Shown here: positions 34,005 to 46,800 of the stretch, in pieces | How the letters are laid out: each line of letters begins with the position of its first letter | Position numbering within the stretch: the stretch's first letter is position 1 | Source of the DNA: Tubulanus polymorphus | Taxonomy: Eukaryota; Nemertea; Palaeonemertea; Tubulaniformes; Tubulanidae | Direction of reading: 5' to 3' | NCBI RefSeq assembly: GCF_964204645.1 | Contig: NC_134033.1 | Coordinates: 9,026,231-9,090,230 of the forward strand | Length of the DNA: 64,000 bases | The notes under the pieces: generated by a model | What the model was told of the DNA's origin: nothing | Seen by the model: the letters and a program-made list of their open reading frames with translations, nothing else | The model's database searches: none | Program-made: the position numbers and the translations under genes

Positions 34005-34016
34005 GGATCAATAAAG
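34005..34016 (+). promoter_or_regulatory. Candidate polyadenylation signal
   Basis: The sequence gatcaataaaga sits about 60 bp after the stop of the 55-codon ORF, with a T-rich stretch following. Proposed only because of that position. Confidence 0.35.
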
Positions 34017-34779
34017 ATTTCTGTTCATACTTAGATAATATTAGTATCTAATATTGGATTTTGAATAATCTCTGTAAATACCGTACCTAAGTTACAGGCA
34101 TGCAAACAGCCAACTTGCACATTTCAGGGTGAAAATTAGGATTTTAATTTTTCAAAATAAGGAATGTTTTGGGATCATTGGGCTAATATTTAAGACATTT
34201 TAGGACAATTTGAAGGTCCAAATTCATAAATTTTGAGAAGTTGCCATACTAACTATTAGGTACATTGATGATTTGATCATGCCCGTATCAAGGGGGCTTT
34301 GAACCCTGGCCCAAGTTCCGCCCTGATGCCAGTCTTAAGAAAATTTGAGCATCAATTTCAAAAGATTCGCTCATTGGTAACACTTTCGTTCTTTTTCATT
34401 TGCAAAAACTTTTTTGCAAGTACTTCCTGGACCCAACATTAGCGTGGGTACCTTACAAAAAGTTCCATATTGCAGAAAAAAGATCTATTTTCATGAAAAT
34501 CCAACCCCTTAAAGACATGGATCTTGTTCACCGCACTAAGAGGCTTACCTCTTGAGAAATAATATACAGGGTGTCTCCGAAAATGTGTTAGTACGAAAAA
34601 GCTAGGTAAAAGCTCAATGACTGATTATTCATCATCTATAATTTTAATTTATCTTTTTGGGGATGTTTGCTCGAGGATGAAATGTTGAAATGCAATCATA
34701 AGTTCAGGGATGAGAACGCCGACCTGTAAAGTCCGCGGGTTTTTTTTCTAGAGTTACACACGCGAACAAGTTGATGGCA

Positions 34780-35781
34780 TAGCCGTCAGCACTAGCGAGC
34801 GCCGTAGGCGCGAAGCTATTTCGGGAGGTTTGGCGGCCCTCCCCCAAGAAAATTTTAGAAATTAAATGCGTTTTCCGAGCACTTAGAGCGATCTTGAACC
34901 CATGAACGACTGTTATATTTTGGAAGGTAATGGCTAGTTCCAATGTGGTACATCCTCATTCGATGACATTCAACATCTCATGCAATATGGGTCGAGCCCT
35001 GAATTATTGCAGTAAATATGCGCCGATGAATGCTCACTAAAAATCATCACCCAGTAGTGTATAATATCCGAAGACGTTCGCCACACACGCGCGGCAACAG
35101 TAAGTAGGCCTATATACATTACTACTGTTGCCGCACGCGCGGTTCGGCAACCGATCGATAAAATACATACACACTCATCAAGATCGTAGTACAAATGTAG
35201 ATACAAAATCACCGTGTTGCAATGAATATGCATTGAAATACGATACTTTTACGTGACGATGAGTAAAACAGGCACTGAATGCTTTTACGGTTCACCTGAT
35301 TACCGATCGCGCCGGACCAATTGAGTGAGATCATCCCCCCGCCATACTTTTACATCATTTTTGGACTATTTGGAAAATTGATATTTTTCAATACCGAAAT
35401 CCGCGGGGAATTCTCAATTTGTTTTTCCGAGCACTTAGAGCGATCTTGAACACATGAACGACTATTATATTTTGGAAGGTCTTGACGAGTGTGTATGTAT
35501 TTTATCGATCGGTTGCCGACACGCGCGTGCGGCAACAGTAGTAATGTATATAGGCCTACTTACTGTTGCCGACCCGTAATGCACGAGATGCTGAATGTCA
35601 TCGAATGAGGATGTACCACATTGGAACTAGCCATTACCTTGCAAAATATAATAGTCGTTCATGGGTTCAAGATTGCTTTAAGTGCCCGGAAAACGCATTT
35701 AATTTCTAAAATTTTCTGGGGGAGGGCCCCCAAACCCCCCGAAATAGCTTCGCGCCTTCAGCGCTCGCTAGTGCAAAAAAC
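34780..35781. repeat. Large interrupted inverted repeat
   Basis: The left arm 34780-35180 matches the reverse of 35478-35781. Examples: ggatgtaccacattggaact (35608) is the inverse of the stretch at about 34936-34955, and aacagtaagtaggcctatat (35096) is the inverse of the stretch near 35545-35564. The left arm has about 90 bp extra (34994-35082). A third copy of gagcacttagagcgatcttg is direct: 34877 and 35429, with the inverse near 35680. Inside, cggcaacagta...tactgttgccg forms its own 42-bp hairpin. Confidence 0.85.
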
Positions 35782-36547
35782 CCGTTGCTTATTGGCAACG
35801 ACAATCAGATTCGGTCATAGAAATAGAACTTGTAACATCCATGTTTTCTGTTTACAATGGGTCTGCAATCAATATGTCGCAGTTGTAAGTAAATTCATGT
35901 CGAAAAGGTCCCCGATGAAATAAATCGCACACCGCTCTGATGAGGTGACCGGGTCATAAGTCGACATGAGGTTAGCTTTACTCATTTTATTGACTGACAC
36001 TCGCCATCCTGACAAACACTGATCTCAAAGACATTGACGAATTGAATGTCAATTGTCTGAGGGGCATGGGTAAGGACAGCAGACTGATAGCTGATTGATT
36101 TAGTACACTGGGTAGGGCACAATTGATTCGTACTATCATAATTATGATTAAGTGCGGCGACAAGTCCCATCACTATGTATACTGCATGCATGTCATTCAT
36201 ACACTAGGCAGTGACTGCTGATACGGTTGACAGTTCATTGGTCCCAAAACTAGCAAAGTGCTCGATGGCATTCAGGTGGTTAACAGTAATGCTAATTTTG
36301 TACACACTTTATGTTCACTACTGATCCGCTCTCAGAAGTGGAGGGATAATGTAGATTCACTTTAGAACCATAATAAGCTTAAAACAGTCATCAATTTCAG
36401 TCATGACGATGTAATTGGACCCTTACTATACAGTAGGAAGTTCCTCCTAAGAACTAAGTCCAAATACACTAAGAAACTGCTTGTCTTAGAGGGCAAATGC
36501 CATCAAAATTGTATTTTCCGTGATTTCTTAATCAGAATAAACTTAAG

Positions 36548-37160
36548 TACCGTATTTTCCGGCCAATAAGCCGAGGGCAGTTTTTTTAGCCTAAAATACA
36601 TGGATTTCATAAAGCTTCGCCCAATAAGCCGAGGCCCTTCATCAGAGATTTTAATTCACTGATTTGTCAATTAGTTTGTCTTAATTGACGATTTAAGAGG
36701 CTGACAGTAGCGCCCGCCGATGTGTGAGAGTGCTGTGTATACTATCATCGCCGAGTGACTGTGCTATATATAGACTCACTCAGCTGATTACTATACACAC
36801 AGCCATACACGCAGTACGCGGCTCACTGCTGATTTGCATATATACTAATGTATGAACTGACACGTGGTAGTACGATGAACTCGCGCGTTATATAAATGTA
36901 TACCATTGCCGCTGTGCGGTGATGGAACAATCAAAGTAAAAATAAAATAGTTCAAAATAGATTATAATTGGTAGTAAATAATGACCTCAAATAAATATCG
37001 ACCACTTTTCTTGATTTTGACGATCATTGAGAGCATTAGAGTGGCATAGATCGGGAAGTGATTTTTTATGTCAGATCGTATCCGCCCAATAAGCCGATCA
37101 CGATATTTTGGGTAAAAATCTGAGGCTAGAAAATCGGCTTATTGGCCGGAAAATACGGTA
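36548..37160 (+). mobile_element. Complete TA-flanked MITE, 27-bp terminal repeats
   Basis: The left end taccgtattttccggccaat, then aagccga, is the exact inverse of the right end (37134-37160). TA at both ends fits a Tc1/mariner-type target duplication. Inner copies of CCAATAAGCCGA at about 36623 and 37085 may be subterminal transposase sites. 613 bp, no ORF. A truncated, inverted relative is at 7220-7660. Confidence 0.9.
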
Positions 37161-37587
37161 TACATATAACGACCTGAGATGTGAGCATGAATTAGCCATA
37201 ATAGTTAGCGGTATAGTTATCTATTTATCCTTCACTCCGTGCGCATAGTTCATATTCAACTCCCGGGTGGCGCTATTTATGATGTTAACTATGACAATCA
37301 ATACAAGCACGTGTGCGGGCCAGTACGCGAAGCCTATGTATAATCGATAAAATGAGCACCATTTGTTCACCGTATTCACTGCCTTACAGCGCTACTCACT
37401 TATATATGATTATCATGTCATATACAACGATAGCAACACTATACAATGGTAATAGTTTTTTAATTCAAATCACTCCCAAAACGATAAAATATCGCATGAA
37501 ATGTCTAGTCAAATGACTGGAAGCCGCGAGCGTATGTCAGAAACACGCACCTGCTAAGATAAACAATAACAGTGAGCCCGCGCTGAA

Positions 37588-37727
37588 ATTGCAGATTTAA
37601 CAGTCATACTTCTCAGTAATGGCTGAACTAAAATTCAAACCAATTCCATTTTTGATATTTGTGAATACATCACATTTGAAAATGAATTTTACACAATATT
37701 CCATTTTGATGGCATATGCTCTTTAAT
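37588..37727 (+). repeat. Interspersed repeat, copy 2 (other copy 6570-6716)
   Basis: Same orientation and about 140 bp of alignment with 6570-6716; ends 22 bp before the carrier's stop codon, so it probably contributes to the carrier 3' UTR. Confidence 0.85.
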
Positions 37728-37748
37728 GTGACATGAATCGCAAAATGT

Positions 37749-37850
37749 TTAGTTATTTGAAAAGGATACTACTATATTCCAAGGCCCTAGCCTTACCCAA
37801 GTTGGTATGAACCCTTTATACAGTGACATAAAACCTTCACGTTTAATCAT
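37749..37850 (-). CDS. SLC25A30: SLC25A14/30-like terminal exon 7
   Basis: Acceptor aattacag, exon from 37850, with TAA at 37751-37749. It encodes [18 protein letters not shown], then VRLGPWNI and a short VVSFSNN end. The family normally continues WNIIFFVTYEQLK with a few more residues. Either this species has a diverged, shorter last helix, or a donor (GTAGTA right after WNI) leads to a further exon I could not find. Confidence 0.8.
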   Translation of the reverse strand: MIKREGFMSLYKGFIPTWVRLGPWNIVVSFSNN

Positions 37851-40800
37851 CTGTAATTATGAATACATATGTGTCCTCAACATTCAAATAAGAAATCAAA
37901 CATGAACAATGTTTTGAATCACAATTGAAATTATAGCAGGTAGGGCAGGGATGTACCCATATTACGAACCTGTGCAAAACAGTTTATAGTTCCTGTATAA
38001 TAAACATTACCAGCTGCTGTACCAGTAGCTGTCTGCTGCGGTGCCATGGTTACTCTCTGTTGATTCATCATACGACTCTAAATATTTGGAAACACATTCA
38101 AATCTGACAGTATGATCTTTGGTATGAAATCTATCAAGTAACTAGAGGTCAAGGGTCACCATGCCCACATGGTGAAATTCTTGACAATCTGAAAAGTTCA
38201 ATATTCAAAGCTCCCTGGCAAATACAGAATCAATCATAGAAAAATGTAAAAAGTAAAAGAATATGCATAGGTACCAATATAAAGACAAATTGTTTATAGC
38301 CAATTTCGCTTTATTTGGATTTAATGGACTGGCAATTTCTGGCTGACTGATCTGAAATTCTAAAATTAAAATTTGAATGTCTTCAACCAGGACCAGTTCC
38401 TAGCATACTTTTTGCCCTTGACAATAGTTGAGGGGTCCAAAAAGGAGCCCCTATTTATAACATTGCAATTCATTGTTCATAAAAAACCCTGTGCTTGAAT
38501 TAAAACAATGACTAATTTAATGGATCATGTATGCCTTGTTGAATGAATTGGAGATACTAAATATAGATTTTCAGCACAGCACTATCATATATATACACAT
38601 ATGCACATGTATTAAAATAAATTTTTTGAACTCACACAGGCAGTGGATCAAGACAGAAAATGCTGGCATTTCGCAACGATGTTGTTAAAAATTATTTCAG
38701 CGATCGAAGTACTGGTTTTATAAGATGCTTTTACAGTCTCTATACCAGTGAGTGTGCCACAATCTTAACTCTGAACTATAACCAAATACTATCAAATGAT
38801 TACCCTCACCCCCTAGTTTTCTCAAGGGAGCTACATCAATCTCAAGAATGGCAAGAGGCCCATTGGTCTTGAAGCATTGGTAGATTATACTGTGGTGAGG
38901 TATTAAGCAGTTGCCGGCAAATGTTCAATGAGGATGTTGGTTGGCTTAATGTACGATTTTACGGTTGTCAGGCATTGGTCAAAATCAAGACTTATCATCA
39001 CCTTTGAAAAGTGAGAATCAATACTTTTTTAATCAAATGCGCAAACCATCAACAACTGTCACGCTAAAACTTAGTCTATACAGGCCTGTACCCAGGGGAA
39101 CGCACCCCCTCACTAAAAAATTTTGAGTTTCACTATTTTTTGTCAAAGAAAATTTCTTGCTCACATACATATAACTATGATATAGATAAAGACACTGTTA
39201 TCAAATAATGTGCAAGTCTCCATAAACGATGAGACACCAGTGTATGTTGTTGGATTATTAGACCTAATGAAAACTTAATAATATTTGCGCAATGTTTCAG
39301 CTAAAGACTTTTAGCCATCATCGGGCGTACTTAGCCATTATCAGTACGCCTGATGATGGCTAATAGTCTTTAGTCGAAACGTTGCGCAAATATATATACT
39401 GTACTCTTCTATTCAGGTTTCCCACTGTAACCGTTTATGTCAAGCATACGAAAACATTGCCAGGGCGGATACAGGCGGCTTGAGTGCTAATGGGTTAATA
39501 GAACAATTTTGTCACTTTTGCCTCCAAGATTCGTATGAACGACGTACAACTGTCATCTCCACCTACTGTGGTATTTCTTGCATGAATTCATACTATTAGG
39601 CCCTATTGCTGATTAATGAAAACAAAAACAGAACGATTTTTCTGAATGCAAAATCCTTACAGATGTATCAAAGGTAGATCAAACGATCATTAACAAACCT
39701 ACGCATCAAAAAATTGCAAAATGCCGACAGGGCGGCAAATAACCATCGCCATATTGCACATAGGGCCAATTTACGACCAACATATTGTGGTGATCAACCT
39801 ATGGAAAAGTTTTTGTATAGTATTCTTTCCCACAGTATTTAAAAAGCAAATCTATCTGTCGAGTGCATATGGAGCCGCTACCGCCTATCGAGCGGGCAGG
39901 AGGCTTAAACGGCATTTTAAATTGAAAATTTATCTTAGAATATAGCCGAACCGATGAAATTTTGCTTACCAATCAATCCTAGCTTTCAACGGTCACTACC
40001 CATAGTGCGATGAGAAAAAGGGCTAATAATAATCTACTACTACAGCCTCTGAGTGACATGGATTTTAATCATAAATCTATTTAAACAGTTCTTAACATTG
40101 ATTTTCTTCCAATAAACTGTCATTGTCAGTCAACTGATTGATGATACAACATGGTTGTTCTCGGCGTACTTAACAATGATATTTTCCTCTAATAAAGAAC
40201 TCTGAATAAAATTATCTCCGTGATATTGAATCATGGCTGGTTGGTACTGTTTACCAGTTGACGTTTAGTGTCATCATGAAATGGTTCTAACTTTATCAAG
40301 GCGTTCTTGTATGTTCACATTACTTATCTAGATGCAGGTTTCAGTCATGAGTAGGGCTACCGTTCCACTGCTATACCAATATGTATTCTGTCGGTGAGAA
40401 TTAATCCCAAATAATCTCATTGCTTCTGATAAGAGGCATAACAGTCATATTTAAACATATTGATATTCATATAGCGGGGTACATAATGTTTTTTTCGACT
40501 ACGACTTATGATCAATTTTACTAGCATTGGCATGATGTCATAGACATCAACCAATGCTGATAAACATTGAAGTCTAACTCCATCTTTTCAACCCTGAATA
40601 GTTTCAATATGAAAATGAACCAAATGTGATTGGGACTTTGACATATGTAAATGTGTCGTATGACAGTGCTTAAAATTATCAAATTTGACGAAAAGTTAAA
40701 ACCTGCTGATATTTTTCTCAATAACAGTTGATACTAAGATGGCCACAGATAAATACTGACAGAATAAAAAAGCTGTTCAATATGTTAAACATGTATACCT

Positions 40801-43800
40801 AAAATATACCGATCAAATTTCAATTAAGAAGCTACATGCTTCAGATTTCAGGCTCACAACAATTGACGCCAGTGCTCATCTTGATTCTGGTAGGGCCCCT
40901 TTTAGAGCTGCAGGTGATCTAGGGTAGATTTATGTAAGAAATAAATATTGTAGCATTTTCAAAATTTCCCAAAATAACAGGATTCCACCCAATGACAGAC
41001 GTACAGATGACAGATTAAAAGTGATGTCAATCTTTCAATGAAAATTCGAACTAAGAAATTTAGATATTAAAACACTACTGCAGTTTAGATGCAGTCAATT
41101 AGAAGTCTTGAAAAGAAAAGTGTTTTGAGATAAATGATAATTACCTTGACAACATCAATAGGATTTGACATAATAGCACCAGCCAAACCAGCAATAAAAC
41201 TAGCTCTGAAAAATAATTCACCCATCAGTCAACACCACGTATGTAGCCTGTATAGGATGGATTTCTTTGAATTGTATTTCTTGTTGCGATTATGGTTACT
41301 TAAACCAGGCAGTGGGAAACTTGCTGAAAGGCTTAAAGAGCACATCTACTGACAAAATTATTGCGTAAGTAGCGCTCAAATATGGTACAGCTTAAAATTA
41401 ACTTGACAAAAATTGGGCATCGTTTGCGTGTTGAGCACCTCTCGTTCTCATATATCATTCTAATTGAAATGCTTCGTACCAACAATTTGAACACGTTTTA
41501 TGCCGATGCAACGATGTACATTTAATTTCCTTTCAAAACGCCTATCATTTCCCATTTTAAACGTAAACCAAAAGGGAAAATCAACGTTAACGGTGTTAAT
41601 GTGCTATGCTGTACTGTAGTTATTGATTTCAGCGATAGATAATGTTACATAAATACATAATAATCATTCTTAAGAAATTTTAGCTGTAATGAGTGATGGA
41701 TTACTGAAATATAGACAACTGAAAAGTTTAAATTTGAAGGAATTTTTACTTCGCGTAGTTCATCTGATACCCGTGTAGATGGTGCTGATGATGATGCAAT
41801 ATGGTCTATACGCTGTATTCCCATCAGTGTGAACTCCTAGCTACATATAAATATTCATGCTACCTAAAGTTTTAGTTATCCTTGTTTATCTATATGACCT
41901 GCTTTTTGCGTATAGTCCATCAGTATGCAATATTATGTCTCTTAGAGGCATATTTCTTTAAGTTTATTTTACAAAAACAAGACAATTAACAGAATGAGAG
42001 ACCACTCAAAATATATCATATCTCACTGGTAAACTCAACTGACACTGTTAAAAGCTCATTTTCACACTTAGCTGTTGGATATCTCGTAATCAATAAAGGT
42101 AAAAATTTATATCATACCATGATTATATTTAAATGATCCCCAATATGATGAAATTAGTGATAATGGTGGGCATCAAGAAAATTATTCAAAGTAAAACAAA
42201 ATCTGTTGTGTTGATGGGCAAACCTCATTCAGCAATATGATTCGTCTAGGAAAATTTCCCACGACGTGATTGGCTGATGAAAATTTTCATATATAAAAAT
42301 ATCCAACCAATCCAATTAACAGGAATAGAGAAGCCTTTAAACGAGAAACAGACAGTTGAGATGATATTTCTAAAAGATGTACATACGTGAAATGACAGAT
42401 TTCATTATCAATCATACATAAATCGTTAATCAGATGACGTTTCGTGACATCGTATGCAGGTAATTCAACCCCAACTACAATAGCAGCTCGCTGAGAGGTA
42501 GGTCCTACTCCCTAGAAACACTCAAACAAGTACATACATTAAAATAGGGTTTAGTGGCTTAAATCAGTCTCATAAGATGAATAGCATTTAATTCTAATTA
42601 TATGTAGTTAACTTTGAAGTTACTTTCAACTACTGGTAGTTTATTCTCACTCAATAGTTTATTTCTACGTCGTTTCGAATCCCAGTTAAGAGATCCAATG
42701 AGATATGCACTGCGCCTGCGCCAATCAGTTGCATGCCGCTTTTAGCGCAGTACACATCGGTATAATATTTTACGTCTAATAATCGTAAGTTTTTGCAGAC
42801 TGTCTTTGTTTCATGATGAATAATCATGGTAAAGATGTAGCAGATCCTCCGAAGGAGGTTTCTCTCGTATCAAGAGCTTCTCTGTTGGAGAATCTTTGTG
42901 AAACAGAGCAGCCGCCGCAGGCGGTTGTAACACAGACTAGTGTGTCTAGTGGAACGATCGATAGTGCAGGTGCGAAAGCCCGCGACTCGAAGTTGATGGC
43001 TAAAAGATTGAATAAAAAGACAAGAAGCAGTAGTGCTAGTACTGCAAGTACTAGTAAGACTTCTGATAAACATGACACTAAGGGCAAGGCTAAAGGCAAA
43101 AGGCCCTACAGTAAAAATATCACTGACGTAAATAACAACTCGGCGTTGTCAAGTTCAAAATCAAAAAATAAAAACAAAAAATCTACCAATGCCTACAACA
43201 TCGGCAGAGGATAGAAGTACCAACGAAATTTTGATGAAAATTCTCAAGGATCAAAAATCTAAGAAAAGGTGGACTTAATGTGGAATGGGGGTGAAATAGA
43301 GCCGGCTCAGCAGTACACTGATCAGCGTGAATGTGATCAATTTCAATGTCATGACATGTCCAATGAAGAATATGAGGACGAAAAAGATTGTGTTCCCCCA
43401 CCTTTTAAAATACCAAGAATCGGTTCGGTTAGCGCAGCTGGAAGCTGCAATGAAATAGTTCACAGCTCCACTCTTTCTGGGGCTCATGAGGACGAAACCA
43501 CAGTTGCGTCTCCACTAACATTCGTTTAATTCTATAATGTGGGATATTATTAATCCGAAAACATAACAGATGGATGTTGGTCTGCAGATAACACATGCTA
43601 GCCTTGCCAGGGCAGGTGTTAGTCTCACTAACCTAGTTAATAGAGTTGAAAAAGACGACAGGTACGGGAAAGAAGAAATTAAAGATGAGGTATCTAATGC
43701 GCTCATTCTTATGGGGCATGGATTTCACAATTTAGCGCTGAGGAGAAGAGAACTTATCCGTCCTGAGAGTATCTTCACCTTATACCAGTTGGTTGTTTGG

Positions 43801-46800
43801 TGATGACCTTGAAAAACAGGTCGAGGACATTCAGGACGTTAACCACGTTGGCACAAAGATTAAAATGGCACCCTCATACAGAATGAGGGGACATGGTATG
43901 ATCACCATGCGAGGAATACCATTTAATAGAACAAGAGGACATGGCCGCAGCCAGTACCAGTATTTAAATGATCAGCAGACCCGTACCACGTGGAACGGGC
44001 AGTACAGGCATCTGAACAGAACCCAGTACCAAAACAAGATAAACAAAAAGAAGGAATAGAGGTGAGGAGCGGGACCTATTATTCTCATTTAATATCAAAA
44101 TATCCCGTTCCAGAGGTGAGTACCGGGACCCATTATTCTCATTTCATATCAAAATATCCCGTTCCAGAAAAGAAAGAAGGGAGTTTGAGTAGATTTTATG
44201 CCAACTGGATCTCTTAACTGGTTCACCTCCACTCCGCAGAATTCAAGTCAAACTTCACCTTCCAGGTAAGGCTCGTTTTAACTTTCAAATCAAACTCAAA
44301 GTATGTGAGCACATTGTGGGTCTGATACATCTAGATCCAAACATAGAAGAGTGGGTTTAATTTGACGATTACGTACTTACTGTCCATAAACCACGGATGC
44401 CTTCGTTCTCATAAACCATTTTGAAGGCTTTGAACATTTTGACATTTCTAAACTTCTCATTTTTTGCTTGCATGCGTACCTTAAAAGAAAGAAACAAGAG
44501 GCCATGGACCTTGAAGCATTGGTAAATTATACTGTGGTAAGGTATTAAGTGGTTAATGCTACCTCTGCCGGATAATGTTCTATGACAATGTTGATTGGGA
44601 GGACCAGAGACTTAAGAATTGAATGAATTTCATTTTTCTGTCGAACGATTTAGCCTACCCTATTTGTATTGTTAAACCTCATTAATGCGATTCTGTTAAA
44701 GACAATACTAGTTTATTCTGATGTTTTCCATCATGTCCCAGCCAAGAGATTTGTATCAATCAGGATTTGTATACAAAAACCCATTCGGCACTTTCGCCTT
44801 CACAGGATTCGTATTCAACATACAACTGTAAGGGTGGACTGACTGACTGTGGTTTTTCTTGCATGAACTGTTAAGCTCTATTGCTGAATAATGAAAACAA
44901 AAACAGAATGATTTTTTTGAATGCAAAATACTCTGTTGCATAATAGGTAGATCCCGGACAAACATACGCATCAAAACGTTGCACAGAGAGAGATGCCGGC
45001 ATTGGTGTTACGGATGCAGGCTGATGATGACTTGCTTGTCTTTTTGTTTGTTTACGTCGTAGGACCTTGGTTTTTAACCATATTAGATTGTTCAATCAAC
45101 CGCACTACTTTGCCCGCACACTGTAAGCAGACAGCAGGACTCGAACCCACTTGTCACTCAGCACTGATAGTGGATGCAACAGCATCACGCCTTATGTCAC
45201 ATAGCTTCCAAGGCCACTCGATTCAATTCCAAAAAACTACAGTAGCGGCAAGTTACCATCATGTTATTAAACTTTACGACAAACAACGTATAAATTTAAT
45301 CACTGTTGTGGTGTTCAACGCATGAAAAAGATAAAAATTACAATTTTTGGAACTAAAATTTGTATTTCCGAGTAGTACTTACCCTTTCCTATGGTTTTTG
45401 CCAATATTTTCTAAATTTGGATTGATCGCCAATGGTTTTTCTATACGACCCAGCCCTGCGGTATTGCATTTAGCCATCGGCGAAATCCGCCATCTTTTTA
45501 CGTCATAGCAGACCCAAAAAATGCAGCTATGCGGGGCAGGTGGGCGGGATTCCCACCATAGGAAAGGGTAAGTACTACTCGGAAATACAAATTTTAGTTC
45601 AAAAAATTGTAATATTTCCGTCGAGTACTGTACCCTTTCCTATGGTTTTTGCTAGACTAGCCTAGCACAAGGATGGTGGGAAGGGAAGATAGAAAAACTA
45701 CCGCTCAAACGCAAGGTAAGAGGGAAAAAAGAGAGCACTTACCCAAGCACGGAATGGAGCACTGTAGCACAGGTAAGACCGGTTGGCCACAGTGAGTCCG
45801 TCCAGCTCAGGGCCCCCCCGAATTTTGCGAAATTAATACTTGCGGATACGAGCCCAAACTATGAACATGGATACAACCCCTGTGATCCTGATAATGCAAC
45901 ATAAATATTCTACGCCAAAGGGTCCGATCGGAAAGAACGGACACCTTGAGCCATAACAACAGGACCGAGTGAAGCTAATGAGCCTAACTGGCCTGAAACA
46001 TCCCGTAAATAAAATGACGTGAATGTCGATGGAGAATTCCAAAAGGCGGCCCCACAGACTTCCTCCAACGGAGCACCTGAAAAGGCTGCGCAGGAAGTAG
46101 CCATAGACCTCACTTGATGAGAAACCACTCCCTCCGAGGAAAGATTCTCCTTCAATAAAATGTCCTTGATCAGTGAAGAGAACCATTGGGCCACTGTGTC
46201 CCGAGAAATATCACCCTTCAGGTGATCCAGCAGCGGAAGAAATAACCGCTCCCGCGAACCCCTCCGTGGAGCAGAGCGATCTAAATAGAAACACAACGCC
46301 TGCACAGGACATGATGTCCTGTCCGGAAGACCCGGTTCCACTCGATGTTTTAGGGCTTCAATTCGCCATTGACGCCCAACCGAGCCTGGTCGTTCGTTCT
46401 TTGCCAAAAACTCCAAAGCAGGCCGCAGCAAAACAAATTCCTTCGCTGGCCCGATGACAATATGACCTTGTCGGACTGAAAGCGCATGAATCTCAGAGCG
46501 ACGGGCCAAGCAGGCCAAGCACAGCAAAAATACAGTCTTTTTTGACAAATTCGCAAATGACGCTGCCGAAAGAGGATCAAATGGAGCCTCCATTAACTTC
46601 TTCAAAATTACAGACAGATCCCATGCTAGAACTATCCTTGGTACCCGAGTCCGGGAAATAGAAAACCCTGCAACAAGCTGGGATATCCGATGATCCCCTG
46701 TTACATTTGGCCATCCAGAAGCACGCAATGTATGAGAAATCGCGGGGCGGTAACCTTTAATAGTTATAACCTGCAAACCTTTTACTACAAATAGGTGCAG

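Larger units (their letters stand above)
38078..41144. other. Carrier intron between exons 5 and 6
   Basis: 3.1-kb intron with a repeat shared with 44.5-45.0 kb and a strong palindrome at 39.28-39.40 kb; remainder unremarkable. Confidence 0.6.

Noticed and set aside
42824-43099. Leucine-rich ORF on the minus strand, membrane-like
   Set aside because: Antisense shadow of the Ser/Lys-rich gag relic on the + strand.
43270-43530. Independent host genes on the + strand at 42.8-44.2 kb
   Set aside because: The pieces run in series with frameshifts and together match a retroelement gag layout, without splice signals between them.
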